From Rhizoclosmatium globosum (Eukaryota; Chytridiomycota; Chytridiomycetes; Chytridiales; Chytriomycetaceae), in the NCBI GenBank assembly GCA_002104985.1, contig MCGO01000011.1:620001-684000 (forward strand): 64,000 bases of DNA, in the 5' to 3' direction. This document shows, piece after piece, positions 46,972 to 56,953 of this stretch; the first letter of the stretch is position 1, and each line of letters opens with the position of its first letter. The notes beneath the pieces were generated by a model. The model made no database searches, was not told the DNA's origin, and was given only the letters and a program-made list of their open reading frames with translations. A program made the position numbers and the translations under genes.

Positions 46972-48921
46972 CTAAAACCCTCTTCCCTCGGCCAACGGCT
47001 GGTTGCCGCGAGCGGAGGATGAAGGGAAACCTTGCATAGGCCGTATGTGTCTGGCAGCAGAGCAGTCTGGGCAGTAGTCTGGTACGAGTAGACTAGTAGC
47101 GACGAGTAGCACTTTTCTTGATGCCATTCCGAGTTTGTCGCGTAGTTTCCTGAACTGGTCACGTCCGAGAGCTTTGGTAAGTAAGTCGGCTGGTTGTTCG
47201 GCAGTACGAATGTACTCGACATGAACTTGCTTATTGTTTACCAATTCGCGAATGTAGTGGTAGCGTAGGTCTATGTGCTTTGAACGATGGGAGAATACGT
47301 CGTTGTTGACTTGATGGATGGTAGACTGGTTATCCTCATAGACGGTCAACGGGGTGTTCAATGGTATGTCTAGAGCCTTGTACAGTTGCACGTATGACTG
47401 AAGTTCGCGTCCAAGTTCCGAGATGGACATGTATTCAGCTTCCGTTGATGATAGAGGTACGGTAGGTGTCTTCGACGATTTCCATGAGATAGCGCCGTCG
47501 GCAAGCATTACGAGATATCCCAGTTGAGATTTCGCACCGTAGTGTACGTTGTAAGCAGCATCCGCGTAGCCGATGGGTGACTTGTTTCCGTCGCGTTTAT
47601 ACAAGATTCCGTGGTCTAATGTTTCATGTAAGTAACGATAAATACGCATTACATGTTCCCAGTGTTCCAGTGTCGGTTTGCTGGAGAATGCGCTGAGGTA
47701 AGATACAGCAGTAGATATATCGGGTCTTGTGTTAATTGCAGCGTAGTTCAAGCATCCTATGGCTTCGAGATATAGGGAAGGGTCGTCAAAAAGTTCGGAG
47801 TTTTCGGTGGCTGGGAGGGGTTTGAAGGATGTGGGAATGGGGACGGAAATGGGGTAGTGGGAATAGTGCTTGGAAAATCGTTGGAGGATTTCGCTGACGT
47901 ATTTTGATTGGTGGATGAATATTCCCGACTCCATGTGTTCGATCTGAATTCCGATACAGAAGGAGATTTTCCCAAGGTCCCGTATTTTGAATGCTTCCGC
48001 GACATCTTCAACTGCCCTGTCGATGAGTTCCTGGTCACCGAAAAAGCATAGGTCGTCGACGTATACGGATACGTAGCAGTGCTTCCCCTGAACTGTCTTG
48101 TACAGTACGCACGGGTCTGCGCGAGATTGACGATATCCTTTCTGTTCAAGGTGAGTTACTAGTTTCCTGTTCCATAGTCGTCCACTCTGACGTAGTCCAT
48201 ATAACGACTTTAGGAGTTTGCAGACGCGTCCTGTTCCGTCGTCGTGTCCCGGTGGCTGTCGCATATAGACGTCCTGGTCTATCTCTGCATACAAGTACGC
48301 TGAGCTGACGTCGACCATCCTGGTGCTCCAGCCGTTGAGTGCAGTCATCGCCAATAACCATCTGAAGGTTGCTGCTCGCATTACTGGGGAGTGGGTTTCA
48401 CCAACGTCGATTCCGGGTCTCTGTGAGTAACCCCTTGCAACCAATCGTGCTTTGAAGCGTTCGACTGATCCATCTTCGTTTAGCTTCACCTTGTAGACCC
48501 ATTTAGATCCAACTAGGTTCACTCCATCAGGTGCGTTGACGAGCTTCCATGTCTTATTGTTTTCGAGCGATGCTAACTCGGCTTTCTCAGCTGCGATCCA
48601 TTCTTCTTGGTACTGACTCCTCATTGCTGCGGAGCGAGTTGCAGGAGATTCGGGATTGTTGGCGTTGACGGTAAAGACAGGTGCGTCGTGGAGGTAGTCT
48701 TCAATAGCGGCTGACATCCACATTTCTCCAAACTCAGATATCGCGTCCTCCGAGAACGGGTCATCGGAATCCAAGTTCAAGTACGTCGTTGCGAGTAGAT
48801 TGCGTTGAGTTCGGAGTCTGGCGGAAGATCTTACGCCTGTGGGTGGAGGTTGAGGAGGTGGGCGAGTGGTTGCGCCGGGTCGCGTTGGCAACGCTGAGGT
48901 TTGTTTCTTCGAATTTTTCAT
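46972..48921 (-). CDS. Copia reverse transcriptase and RNase H ORF
   Basis: ATG 48921 (MKNSKKQTSALPTRPG), 649 residues. RT motifs in order: KTWKLVNAPDGVNLVGSKWV, FKARLVARGYSQRPGID, MVDVSSAYLYAEIDQDVYM, GLRQSGRLWNRKL and the catalytic YVDD in SVYVDDLCFFGD. RNase H: YADAAYNVH (first Asp), SSTEAEYMSISELGRELQ (Glu), EDNQSTIHQVNND (Asp), then SKHIDLRYHYIRE and EQPADLLTKAL. All catalytic residues seem present. In most Copia elements this part is fused to integrase; here it begins 264 nt downstream of the integrase ORF stop. Confidence 0.93.
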   Translation of the reverse strand: MKNSKKQTSALPTRPGATTRPPPQPPPTGVRSSARLRTQRNLLATTYLNLDSDDPFSEDAISEFGEMWMSAAIEDYLHDAPVFTVNANNPESPATRSAAMRSQYQEEWIAAEKAELASLENNKTWKLVNAPDGVNLVGSKWVYKVKLNEDGSVERFKARLVARGYSQRPGIDVGETHSPVMRAATFRWLLAMTALNGWSTRMVDVSSAYLYAEIDQDVYMRQPPGHDDGTGRVCKLLKSLYGLRQSGRLWNRKLVTHLEQKGYRQSRADPCVLYKTVQGKHCYVSVYVDDLCFFGDQELIDRAVEDVAEAFKIRDLGKISFCIGIQIEHMESGIFIHQSKYVSEILQRFSKHYSHYPISVPIPTSFKPLPATENSELFDDPSLYLEAIGCLNYAAINTRPDISTAVSYLSAFSSKPTLEHWEHVMRIYRYLHETLDHGILYKRDGNKSPIGYADAAYNVHYGAKSQLGYLVMLADGAISWKSSKTPTVPLSSTEAEYMSISELGRELQSYVQLYKALDIPLNTPLTVYEDNQSTIHQVNNDVFSHRSKHIDLRYHYIRELVNNKQVHVEYIRTAEQPADLLTKALGRDQFRKLRDKLGMASRKVLLVATSLLVPDYCPDCSAARHIRPMQGFPSSSARGNQPLAEGRGF

Positions 48922-49152
48922 TCGATTGGTTATCTTACTGGTGCAGGGTTTAGGTGATTAGTGTATCGGTTGTTCGATGAGTTGGATGTTTGGGTTGGGA
49001 GTTTGGGTTTCCGTTGGACGGTATATATGTTGGGAGAAGCCGCGTTAGCGGGGTTGTTATAGGATTGGGGTTGGAAGGCCTTCGCTCGCTACGGTATGGT
49101 ACCGGTAGTCGTTGTGGTATGGTACCAGTTGTTATGTTTTGTTGTTCGTTAA

Positions 49153-49163
49153 CTTCCCCTCAA
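49153..49163 (-). other. Second, central polypurine-tract-like motif
   Basis: Minus strand TTGAGGGGAAG, 11 bp identical to the tract beside the 3' LTR. It lies in the 264-nt gap between the integrase and reverse-transcriptase ORFs. Confidence 0.55.
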
Positions 49164-49185
49164 ACAGAGCCTTCTCTCGGTCAAA

Positions 49186-51615
49186 TCAGTTATCGCGCAG
49201 CGTCCCACACGTTTGATTGAGGATGAGAGGTAAGGGGTGATTGGGAGAGGGATGGTGGGGTTGGTTGGGGTGCACTAACGTCTTTGATAGTGATTGCTCC
49301 ATCTGTTCAAGTGTTGTCCTCGCAGCGTTGGCTTTGAGTACGGAGCGGTGTAGGGTCGGCTGGGGACGATTATGTCGGAGGGCTTTCAGTGTTTCCGCGC
49401 TCAGAGGTTGGTTTCGTGCTTGTTCAAGCAGTTCAAGGTGTCGTCTAACGTTAGTATCAACAGCACCGTTGTCTTGGTTCTTGATACGTTTGACGTCGAA
49501 ACCGGGTCCGAGTCTGTCGGGAACAAACTTAGGCCACTTCGGGTATACCTTCGGGAGAAAGGCGCAGTCCTTGTATCGGACTTCAAGTACACGGCCGGTT
49601 TCTGGATCCAAGACGCGTGCCTTCGATGGTGTTGGCGCTCCAAGGTAGATACCAACAAGTCTCTTGGGTTGCATCTTGCTAACAACCTGCGTAGATACTG
49701 GAAAATACTTGACAGCACAGCCAAAGGGCTTGAAATGAGCGACTTTTGGCCTGATTCCAGTAGTCTCGTAGTCTGGACTCTCGATACCGTGGCTGAGTAC
49801 TGGTAAGACATTGTGAATATCGGCTGCGTGAATCATGGCATAACCCCAGTATTCCCAAGGTGCGTCGCAGTCGAACAAGAAGGTTCTTGTCATCTTGGTC
49901 AAGGTCTGGATAGATCGCTCGGGTCCGCCGTCCATTTGTGGGTATTCAGGTACGCCTACTTCAAACTCAATGTTGTTTAGCTGACAGTACTTTTGAAAGG
50001 CGGCAGAACGACCAAGTTCCCCTGGGTCCATTCGAACTCGTTTCGTGGTGAGTCCAAACTTATGTTTGTAGATTTGATGCATTCTGATTGCGTGTACCAG
50101 GGCTTCATCCTTGTGTTCCATGAGTTCAACTGCTATCCGTCGTCCTCCATAATCCTTCATGACGAGTCCGTATGGGTACTTTCCCAGATGTGGTGGGGAG
50201 ATTTCAAACACGTCGAATCCAAGGAGCTCGCCAGGTAAGGGAGGGGGTTTGGAGGGTGGGGTATTGAAGGGAGCCTTATTTGTTTTGCAGCTTTCGCACG
50301 ATCCACACGCTGTTCGCCGGGCTGGGAACTGAATTGGGGTCAAGTCCGACGTCGTTCCATGTTTCTGCATGTACTTCAAGCGTGCGTCGCTGGCGTGTCC
50401 AAAGGTACGATGCCGTAGTTCGTGTTCTTCAATATCATGCAATAACTGTCTTGTAGCTCGTTCCAACTGTGCTTTCGACAGGTCTCGAAGTCGTATATCC
50501 TGGAGTTTGGCTGATATGAGCGAGCGTAGTTGTTTCGAGAGCGACTTCGGATTTGGTTGGCCTTGAATCGGCAGGAAGTGGAGTCCATTGAGCTTAACCG
50601 TTTGCAGGAGTGGTTCGTGTGGTCCATATGTGTTTGTTGTGTTAGTAACATATATGTAACCAGGTAAACCTCGGTTCGACTCGAAGTGAAAACCGTTGGA
50701 TTCGATATCATTCGTTGCTAAGAGGTGGACGTTCGGGAGCTCGGGAGCGTGATTGGCGTTCTTGATGTAGAGTTCCGTTCCATTGGGAAGTACTACAAGT
50801 GCGTCTCCTTCGCCTGTGATTTGAAGAGGTCCATTCTCATTTGCAGTTTTAGATGTACGCGAGCAGCTCCTGTACGTCAAAAAGAAGTCGGTCGTCTTGA
50901 AGCAGGTCTTCGTAGCTCCGCCGTCGATGACGATGGGAAACTTCTCAGGTACGAGCTCAAACGCGTAGTTCTGCATTGGATCCCGTTCTGATGTCTTTTC
51001 AACAGGTACTGAATCGACGAGTTTCGCGAGTAGTGCGTGGTCAATTCCAGTCATCCAATCTGTCAGCATTGCGACTTCAACATCCAGAAGCTGTTTCGTG
51101 GTGAGTGCATCTTCCGGTTGATAGTCGATTCGTTTGGGTAGCTGAAACGTTTTCTTCTGCGACATAGAGTTGTCTTGGCGTCGGTGGTCTGGCCATTTCA
51201 GAGCGCGAAGGGCTTTTCGAATCGCGAATGTGGAGTGGTCTGGAGGTTTTAGTTTGGGTTGAGGTGCGGTTGGTTTTGCTGAGGTGGGAAGATGTGGATC
51301 AACCGAATATGATGTGTGGGGATGGGACTTAGCATTCTGGGGGGGATTACTATTCCCATGAGGTGTATTTTCCTCATTCCCCCCGGTTTTAATCGCCGAG
51401 TCCACATTTCCGACGTTCAGCGCCGCGGGTCCAGACGGTGGTTGGGTATCAGATCGTTGATGAGATTGGGGTATCGGGTGTGCTGATGGGGTGGGGAGCT
51501 GTGGATCAACCAGGATGAGTTGATAAGGGGTGGACTTAGCGTTGTGGGGGGGATTGATTTCCCCATGAGGTATGTAATAACCCTCATGCCCCCTGGTTTT
51601 AATAGCACTATCCAC
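49186..51615 (-). CDS. Copia protease and integrase ORF
   Basis: 809 residues. The N-terminal part has two near-repeats (DSAIKT.G.E...PHGE/N.NPP.NAKS). Protease region FPIVIDGGATKTCF has DGGA where most aspartic proteases have D(S/T)GA. The integrase zinc-binding segment HRTFGHASDARLKYMQKHG with CGSCESC gives the HHCC pattern. The catalytic core has GFDVFE, RVRMDPGELGR and GGPERSIQTLTK, consistent with D,D-35-E. It starts 20 nt downstream of the gag stop in another frame, so pol may be made by frameshift or reinitiation. Confidence 0.9.
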   Translation of the reverse strand: MDSAIKTRGHEGYYIPHGEINPPHNAKSTPYQLILVDPQLPTPSAHPIPQSHQRSDTQPPSGPAALNVGNVDSAIKTGGNEENTPHGNSNPPQNAKSHPHTSYSVDPHLPTSAKPTAPQPKLKPPDHSTFAIRKALRALKWPDHRRQDNSMSQKKTFQLPKRIDYQPEDALTTKQLLDVEVAMLTDWMTGIDHALLAKLVDSVPVEKTSERDPMQNYAFELVPEKFPIVIDGGATKTCFKTTDFFLTYRSCSRTSKTANENGPLQITGEGDALVVLPNGTELYIKNANHAPELPNVHLLATNDIESNGFHFESNRGLPGYIYVTNTTNTYGPHEPLLQTVKLNGLHFLPIQGQPNPKSLSKQLRSLISAKLQDIRLRDLSKAQLERATRQLLHDIEEHELRHRTFGHASDARLKYMQKHGTTSDLTPIQFPARRTACGSCESCKTNKAPFNTPPSKPPPLPGELLGFDVFEISPPHLGKYPYGLVMKDYGGRRIAVELMEHKDEALVHAIRMHQIYKHKFGLTTKRVRMDPGELGRSAAFQKYCQLNNIEFEVGVPEYPQMDGGPERSIQTLTKMTRTFLFDCDAPWEYWGYAMIHAADIHNVLPVLSHGIESPDYETTGIRPKVAHFKPFGCAVKYFPVSTQVVSKMQPKRLVGIYLGAPTPSKARVLDPETGRVLEVRYKDCAFLPKVYPKWPKFVPDRLGPGFDVKRIKNQDNGAVDTNVRRHLELLEQARNQPLSAETLKALRHNRPQPTLHRSVLKANAARTTLEQMEQSLSKTLVHPNQPHHPSPNHPLPLILNQTCGTLRDN

Positions 51616-51635
51616 AGCTCCGACGACCGGCCAGG

Positions 51636-53105
51636 CTACTGCTGGCCTCTGCGAAAACCCGTTTGGTTGGCAACAACGATCTGATTCTGAGGTTCCTGTT
51701 CCTGTTGCTGCGTTGGTTGTTGTGCGGGTTGCGGTTGATTCACGTTCGCAGGTCCCTGGGCAGCGACGAGGACGTAGGGTTGCGGGAGGAATTGTTGCTG
51801 GTGATAGGGAAGGAATTGGGGATGTTGGGGATAGGGAGGGAATTGTTGAAAGTGCTGGGGCTGTTGTTGTTGCTGTTGGAAGTATTTGGGGTAGGTAGTT
51901 TGTAGGAGTTGGATTATCGCGGGGTGTTGTCTGATGTCAGATCGGATCCTGTTGGGTGGTAGGATTTTGGCTCCTTGAGGGAGAGGGAGGAGGGCGTTGT
52001 AGGCGTAGTTGGGATTCTTGTGACATTGGATTCTGAAGTGGGGTCCACCGCAGGCTCGGCAGTTCGAAGGTGGTCGGGCTTTGGAGGACTCGAGCGGGTG
52101 AGTCGGTCCTTGCTCATGATCTTGTTGATCTTGATTGCTAGGTCTGCCGTATGGGTGTTTGCCACGTTCGTTGCCTCTGTCTTTGTTTGGGTTATTAACG
52201 TCACCCTCACCGTTTCTGCCCCTGTAATCGCCACGTCCGCCTCCTCGGCCGCCTCTACCGCCTCTTGCACCGCCTCTGCCGCGGTAGCGTTTACTGTCAC
52301 GTTCGCCGCGGGGATCGTAACCGTGGTCATATCTGGGGTCAGTCAGCAGAGTGGTGTCACGCGTGGGCTTGAAACCAAGGTTGCGTTCAAGAGTCAAGAG
52401 CTTGGCAAGTAGGGCATCACGGGTGGTGTAGTTGTATCCCTTGAGGGTGTCAAGCTGGGAACCAAAAACTGGACGATACAGCTTGTCTATGATGTGGTTA
52501 ATGGCGATGCGGGTAGCAAGGTGAGGAGCAAATCGTGGGTTGTTGCGGTCTTGTTCCATCTGACTAATGATCTTCGACATTTTGTTGAAGTATTCCGAGA
52601 TAGTTTCCGACGACAAGTGCTGGAGATTGATCCATTCCTTGACGGTGTCTTCGGCAGAAACTTCGTTCTGGGAGTCGTACAACGTCTTCAAGTTTCGCAT
52701 CCAGGTTTGTGCCATTTTGGTTTGCTTCTGGACAACGCCGTAGAGTTCTTCGGAGATGTTCATTCTGATGATTCTTTTCGCAACAGCGTTTGCTCTGAAG
52801 TCTCCTGGACAGATTCCTTCTTCACGCGTGGATTCGAGAACGAATGGGTCATCCGCGTCGTCTGGATTGTCAAAGTACGCGTAGTTCAACAACAATGGAT
52901 CTTCTTCCAAGACACCACCGGGTCCAAGCCATTGCATGTATTCGTTGTCGTTTGGATCGTGATCCTCCGGGTGGTGGATGGTGTGGTCGACTTTGTGTTG
53001 TGCAGCGACTCCGAGGATGTCTTCGGCCCATTGTGGATACTCGCTGATGTTACTCGCTTCAAGCATGAACGGAGTGCGCATATTGTTGGTGTTGTTGGAC
53101 GTCAT
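51636..53105 (-). CDS. Copia gag-like ORF
   Basis: 489 residues from ATG 53105 (MTSNNTNNMRTPFMLEASN). The capsid-like region contains the UBN2-type pattern (MAQTWMRNLKTLYDSQNEVS, EWINLQHLSSETISEYFNKM). An Arg/Gly-rich stretch (RGRGGARGGRGGRGGGRGD) follows, then a zinc knuckle CRACGGPHFRIQC, spaced CX2CX3HX4C, one residue short of the usual CX2CX4HX4C. The C-terminus is Gln/Pro-rich. Role: capsid and RNA packaging of the element. Confidence 0.9.
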   Translation of the reverse strand: MTSNNTNNMRTPFMLEASNISEYPQWAEDILGVAAQHKVDHTIHHPEDHDPNDNEYMQWLGPGGVLEEDPLLLNYAYFDNPDDADDPFVLESTREEGICPGDFRANAVAKRIIRMNISEELYGVVQKQTKMAQTWMRNLKTLYDSQNEVSAEDTVKEWINLQHLSSETISEYFNKMSKIISQMEQDRNNPRFAPHLATRIAINHIIDKLYRPVFGSQLDTLKGYNYTTRDALLAKLLTLERNLGFKPTRDTTLLTDPRYDHGYDPRGERDSKRYRGRGGARGGRGGRGGGRGDYRGRNGEGDVNNPNKDRGNERGKHPYGRPSNQDQQDHEQGPTHPLESSKARPPSNCRACGGPHFRIQCHKNPNYAYNALLPLPQGAKILPPNRIRSDIRQHPAIIQLLQTTYPKYFQQQQQQPQHFQQFPPYPQHPQFLPYHQQQFLPQPYVLVAAQGPANVNQPQPAQQPTQQQEQEPQNQIVVANQTGFRRGQQ

Positions 53106-53375
53106 TCTGGAAATTGAGGCGTTGAGGCGTTGAGGCGCAAAAAATTTTCACTGAGAGTTGGTTAGAGTGGTGGCACTGTCTGGTAAGGGACTGATCAGGC
53201 GACTTGGGATTGAACTGTGGACGTAGCAATTTGCTTTCTTGTTCTTGTTTTGGGCTTTTAGAAGCTCTTGTTGTTTAAAATAAAGGGAAACTTAGATTTG
53301 CTCTTAAGATTCCTCGTTCCGTTTTGTTTTCTTAGCTTGCAATCGTTATCAGGGTCGAGCTTGAGGCTATTAATC

Positions 53376-53518
53376 TGATAGAGAGGCAAGGGATCGGTGG
53401 CAGGCGCTTAGTACTGGATCGCTGTGTTCGGGTGAACGATAGAGTTTTGTGGGAGAATTATTATTTATTAAACGAGGCGCTTTGGAGCTTGCTCCGCTTG
53501 CTCCGTTCCATTCCAACA
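53376..53518 (-). repeat. 5' LTR of the Copia element
   Basis: 143 bp, identical to the other LTR; followed on the + strand by GAAGA. On the minus strand the leader runs from here to the gag ATG at 53105 (about 270 nt). No primer-binding site could be assigned with confidence. Confidence 0.95.
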
Positions 53519-55016
53519 GAAGACACGTGGCAAAAAAACACACAAAGTCAAACACCCTCACCCCAATGTAGCAACCTTGCTACACCGCTTCGCTCAACAA
53601 TCCTACTACTTCTACCAGCAATAATGACTCTCTTCCGATCGACATCCGGCAGTCTCTTGCGTGAAATGGGAGTATGATTGAGTGTGTAAGTGACACACAC
53701 CTCGCTTTAAGTCCCTCCTCGCCCTCTCCACCCAACTGAAACCATTCCCGTTTCAGCGCATCATCTCTTGCTTCAGCTTGCAATCAGTTACCAGTTTCAG
53801 AAGCATCGACGGAGGTCTATAAGGGGGGAGTCAGTCGAAAGTGTCTAGCACAATACTCAATCATGAAAGGACAACCCCGCCTTAATCCAAAACTTCACCG
53901 AATCTGAATTCAACTTGGGTTTATGGATCACTACTGAGTCGGCTTCATGCGCTCTTCGCAAGAATCAATGGGTAGGTTCTGTCTCTTTGATTTGTTTTAT
54001 TAATAATTCAACAACAGGCTCTATACATCCAGCACTCGCACTGAGGCTCTGAATCCACGTCAAAATGATCCACTGCTTAACAGTAGTCCTTGAAGCGGCG
54101 GCAAGACGGCAGCGGCAGTTGTGAGTACGACAACAAGCTTGAGGTCTGTGACAGCGATATGCTTTATCAAAACCTCGCTGAAATCAAACAACTCCTTTAC
54201 TTCTCGTAATCAGCTTTGAAACAGCAACAGCATGGATGGTAGCGGCAGCTGCGACGACAGTGACGATGGAAGCGAATTTGAGAAGGTATGTAATTGGAGT
54301 ATGACACTCACCTGACCTAATCAAAACACTCAACAGACAAAATCCTTGAATACGCAGTTATGCCACCATTGTAGTGCCTGCCTCAGCTCTATAAGCCACG
54401 ATTAAACAATACAAACACCTGCGACAGTTGATATGATTGAACTCAGATGCCTACCACCATATAGCCACAAATTCTGAACGCAATGCTACATCAGGTAAGT
54501 TAAGTCTCTTGATGACTCAATTAGTTACCGCTGGTGCGCGTTTTTTCAGTATAATTAAGTAAGTTTTGTAAATGAGGTTGAACATTGCCGATTTTGATTT
54601 TCTTGAGTTTCTCTCTTGATCTCAATAAACTAAATTTATCTACTATTTTGGTATATCTATTTCATACAAGCCGTGGATGTGCATAATGTAGTGGGAATGC
54701 AAGCTGTGCATTCACATACATCTTGAATTTGCGAAATCACTCTAAATGATGGCAATGATTTGGTTGATATGGCTCGCATTGAACGTATTACGTGTACGTT
54801 TGCATGCATTGTGTCTGCATTTTGTTGCATTTTGGGCATTCGAAATAGATTAAAAAGGGGGGGTTTCACATTTGGCCCATTGGGCCACATAGGGCCATTA
54901 TAATGCATTTTGACACAAAGTAATTTATTCAAAAGACGTTTTAACACATAGACCTCGCTTGCAGATGCTCCAGTCATTGTGAGTTTTTTGGCAATCAACA
55001 TTCGCTTTTCTTCAAG
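53519..55016. other. Non-coding segment between the Copia element and the 3' LRR fragment
   Basis: About 1.5 kb. Contains TCTATAAGGGG near 53816, which looks like a TATA element, but no convincing ORF follows. The region 54650-54960 is rich in TGCAT/ATGCA words (for example TTTGCATGCATTGTG), and its minus-strand open frame reads as low-quality sequence. The last about 60 bp before 55017 are probably remains of an LRR-gene intron. Confidence 0.45.
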
Positions 55017-56895
55017 GACTATTTGGAATAATCAGCTCACGGGCTCGATTCCAACTTTAATTGCTGGAATGACAACTCTCATCCTGACACAGAACCAGCT
55101 CAGTGGATCTATTCCTGACCTGCCTATTACTTTAAGTTACTTGTAAGTAAATTTACTGGGTTGAATATTTGAGCTTATTGGAACCAGGGAATTGGCAAGT
55201 AATAACTTGGAAGGGTCGATTCCTCAACTTCCATCTGAAATGGTTTCACTCAACCTCGCAAATAATAAGCTCACGGGAACTATTCCACCGCTTCCAATCT
55301 TTGTCCAAGGATCTGGGACAACGGTTGGCTCTGCGATTTTGGTTGGGAACTGTTTCACCAATCCAGGACCTTTCATTAATAACTGCGGTTTCAACGCGAC
55401 GACGACAACTTTGAGAACATCGCCTGTTTCTGGTTCCCCTTCTATTTCCACAATTACAGGACCTCTCCTTACCGTTGGAAAAGCATCTCTCACGCCTACA
55501 TCAATTCCATCGTCAGAATCAGGCCCAAATATCAGCGCGATTGTAGGGGGTATCATTGGCTCTATTTTCGGCATTGTTGCCATCGGAGTGTTCGTGTGGT
55601 GGTTCCACAGACTCAAGCAACCAAAAGTCCAATTGGAGGATTCGTCGTTGTATTTAGAGGCGGCGAAACCAAGTGGTGATTATGACAGACGGCCTACTGT
55701 TCAATCGCAGGGATCTTCTTCTGGAGGGTTGTTTTCGTTGGCTGGTAGCTCGTACACGGGGATTTCTGAGCAAACTGGTGTTTCGGAAAAGACTGGAGCT
55801 GGGGGATCTGTTTTCACGACTCTTACGGCGGGTCTTGAGAGAGGGAGTGCTGCTTTTCTTGCTTCTATTACTCCTGCTGGACGTGAGAAGCATTTGTTTG
55901 AGGGGAAAGGAGGGGAGGGTAATGTTTCGCCTGGCAGTGGACTTCCTGGAGACGTGTCGTGTTGGTCGACTCAAAATGTAGCGTATTGGATTTATTTTAA
56001 TCATGGTGGAGAGCATGTTGCGAGGAAAGTTATGGGTAAGGCTACTTTGGATTTTGCTTCAATGTGAGTTAACGACTACAGTATAGATCAAAAAGTAGAC
56101 GGACTTACACTCCTGAACGCCGAGATTGATGATTTGATGACGAGTCTGGATTTCGAGAAGTTGGGGGATAAAGTCTCATTGGGTGTCGGCAGATATTCGC
56201 GGATTCGAACGATTTCAATGGATTTCGTCCAAAATCGACCGAATCAACCAAATGGCTGTTTGCAACCAGATAAAACCTTTCATTTCATTCATTTCAATCG
56301 AATCCATTGTCGCAACCAAATAAAAACTCGATTTCAACCGATTTCTGACAAGTTGACTCGAACTTCGAAATGAAACGAAATCTACCCCAAATCGACCATT
56401 TCAACCACCAAGAAAAAAATCGGCCTACCCCCCTCGATTTGGGATGAAATGAAATGAAACAGACACAAATCTCCCACCTAACCTCAACTGAAGAAGCTGT
56501 TACAACTTCTCACAAATTATGATTTCGAAAAACTGTATTCGCGTACATAACACACCCAAAACAAGATGCAGTCTAGTCGGCAAAAAGTAACTAGTCGTTC
56601 CTTTTCAAACTTTCACTATAGTAATGTATTGCAAAGGAAGAGAAAGAAACAGATAAGAAGAAGAAAGAAATGGCTTAAGCTAAAGTTGTTCAAATCATGT
56701 TGGGGTCCATTTCAACGGGAATCAAAATCAAACCCACCTCAAAATTACGCCATTTCAATGAAATGGCAAACGGGTTTCGAAGTTGTTTGAAATCATCCGA
56801 ATATCTGCCGCCTCCCATTCAAACTCTTGTTGACAGACTTGCGGCAAAAGGCTCAAGCTTCTCCGTCGTATGATGCACCGCCAGCATACTCTTAG
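55017..56895 (+). pseudogene. 3' fragment of an LRR-TM-SAM receptor gene, interrupted by a MITE
   Basis: Begins at a normal exon-4 acceptor (TTCAAG then ACTATTTGGAATAATCAG). LRRs TIWNNQLTGSIPTLIAGMTT and NNLEGSIPQLPSEMVSLNLA, a Cys-containing stalk, TM (ISAIVGGIIGSIFGIVAIG), a cytoplasmic linker with FLASITPAGREKHLFEG, and a SAM-like domain (NVAYWIYFNHGGEHVARKV; after an intron, DQKVDGLTLLNAEIDDL). The last exon is broken after DKVS by a 636-bp insertion (56181-56816); beyond it FKLLLTDLRQKAQ and the PPAYS end resume, stop 56893-56895. Read without splicing around it, the frame runs into the insertion and ends at 56373. Exons 1-3 are absent upstream and are largely found at 45742-46216. Confidence 0.82.
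56181..56816 (+). mobile_element. 636-bp MITE-like element with terminal inverted repeats
   Basis: Left end GGGTGTCGGCAGATATTCG; the reverse complement of the right end is GGGAGGCGGCAGATATTCG, 17 of 19 matching. Flanked by ATT at 56178-56180 and 56817-56819, a 3-bp target duplication. With one ATT and the element set aside, the LRR gene reads KVSFKLL exactly as in its paralogs, which fixes the boundaries. The interior has many GATTTC/GAAATC words and no coding capacity. A 3-bp duplication would suit a PIF/Harbinger- or CACTA-type transposase, but this is not shown. Confidence 0.85.
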
Positions 56896-56953
56896 TTCGT
56901 ATTTGCCGCTTCCTTTCTTTCCCTCAAATACATAAAGTCAAAGAAAAAAAGTG

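Larger units (their letters stand above)
46665..53518 (-). mobile_element. Complete Ty1/Copia-type LTR retrotransposon
   Basis: 6854 bp on the minus strand. Two 143-bp LTRs, beginning TGATAGAGAG and ending CATTCCAACA, are identical as far as I can read. They are flanked by the 5-bp target duplication GAAGA (46660-46664 and 53519-53523). Internal order gag, protease, integrase, reverse transcriptase, RNase H is the Copia order. A polypurine tract (TTGAGGGGAAG on the minus strand) abuts the 3' LTR. Coding is spread over three ORFs. Identical LTRs imply a recent insertion. Confidence 0.95.

Noticed and set aside
49241..53117. Plus-strand ORFs of 80-207 codons across the Copia region
   Set aside because: Antisense shadows of the gag and integrase ORFs; no motifs of their own.
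54657..55001. Minus-strand ORF of 114 codons
   Set aside because: Made of TGCAT/ATGCA-rich low-complexity DNA just outside LRR exon homology; no motif.
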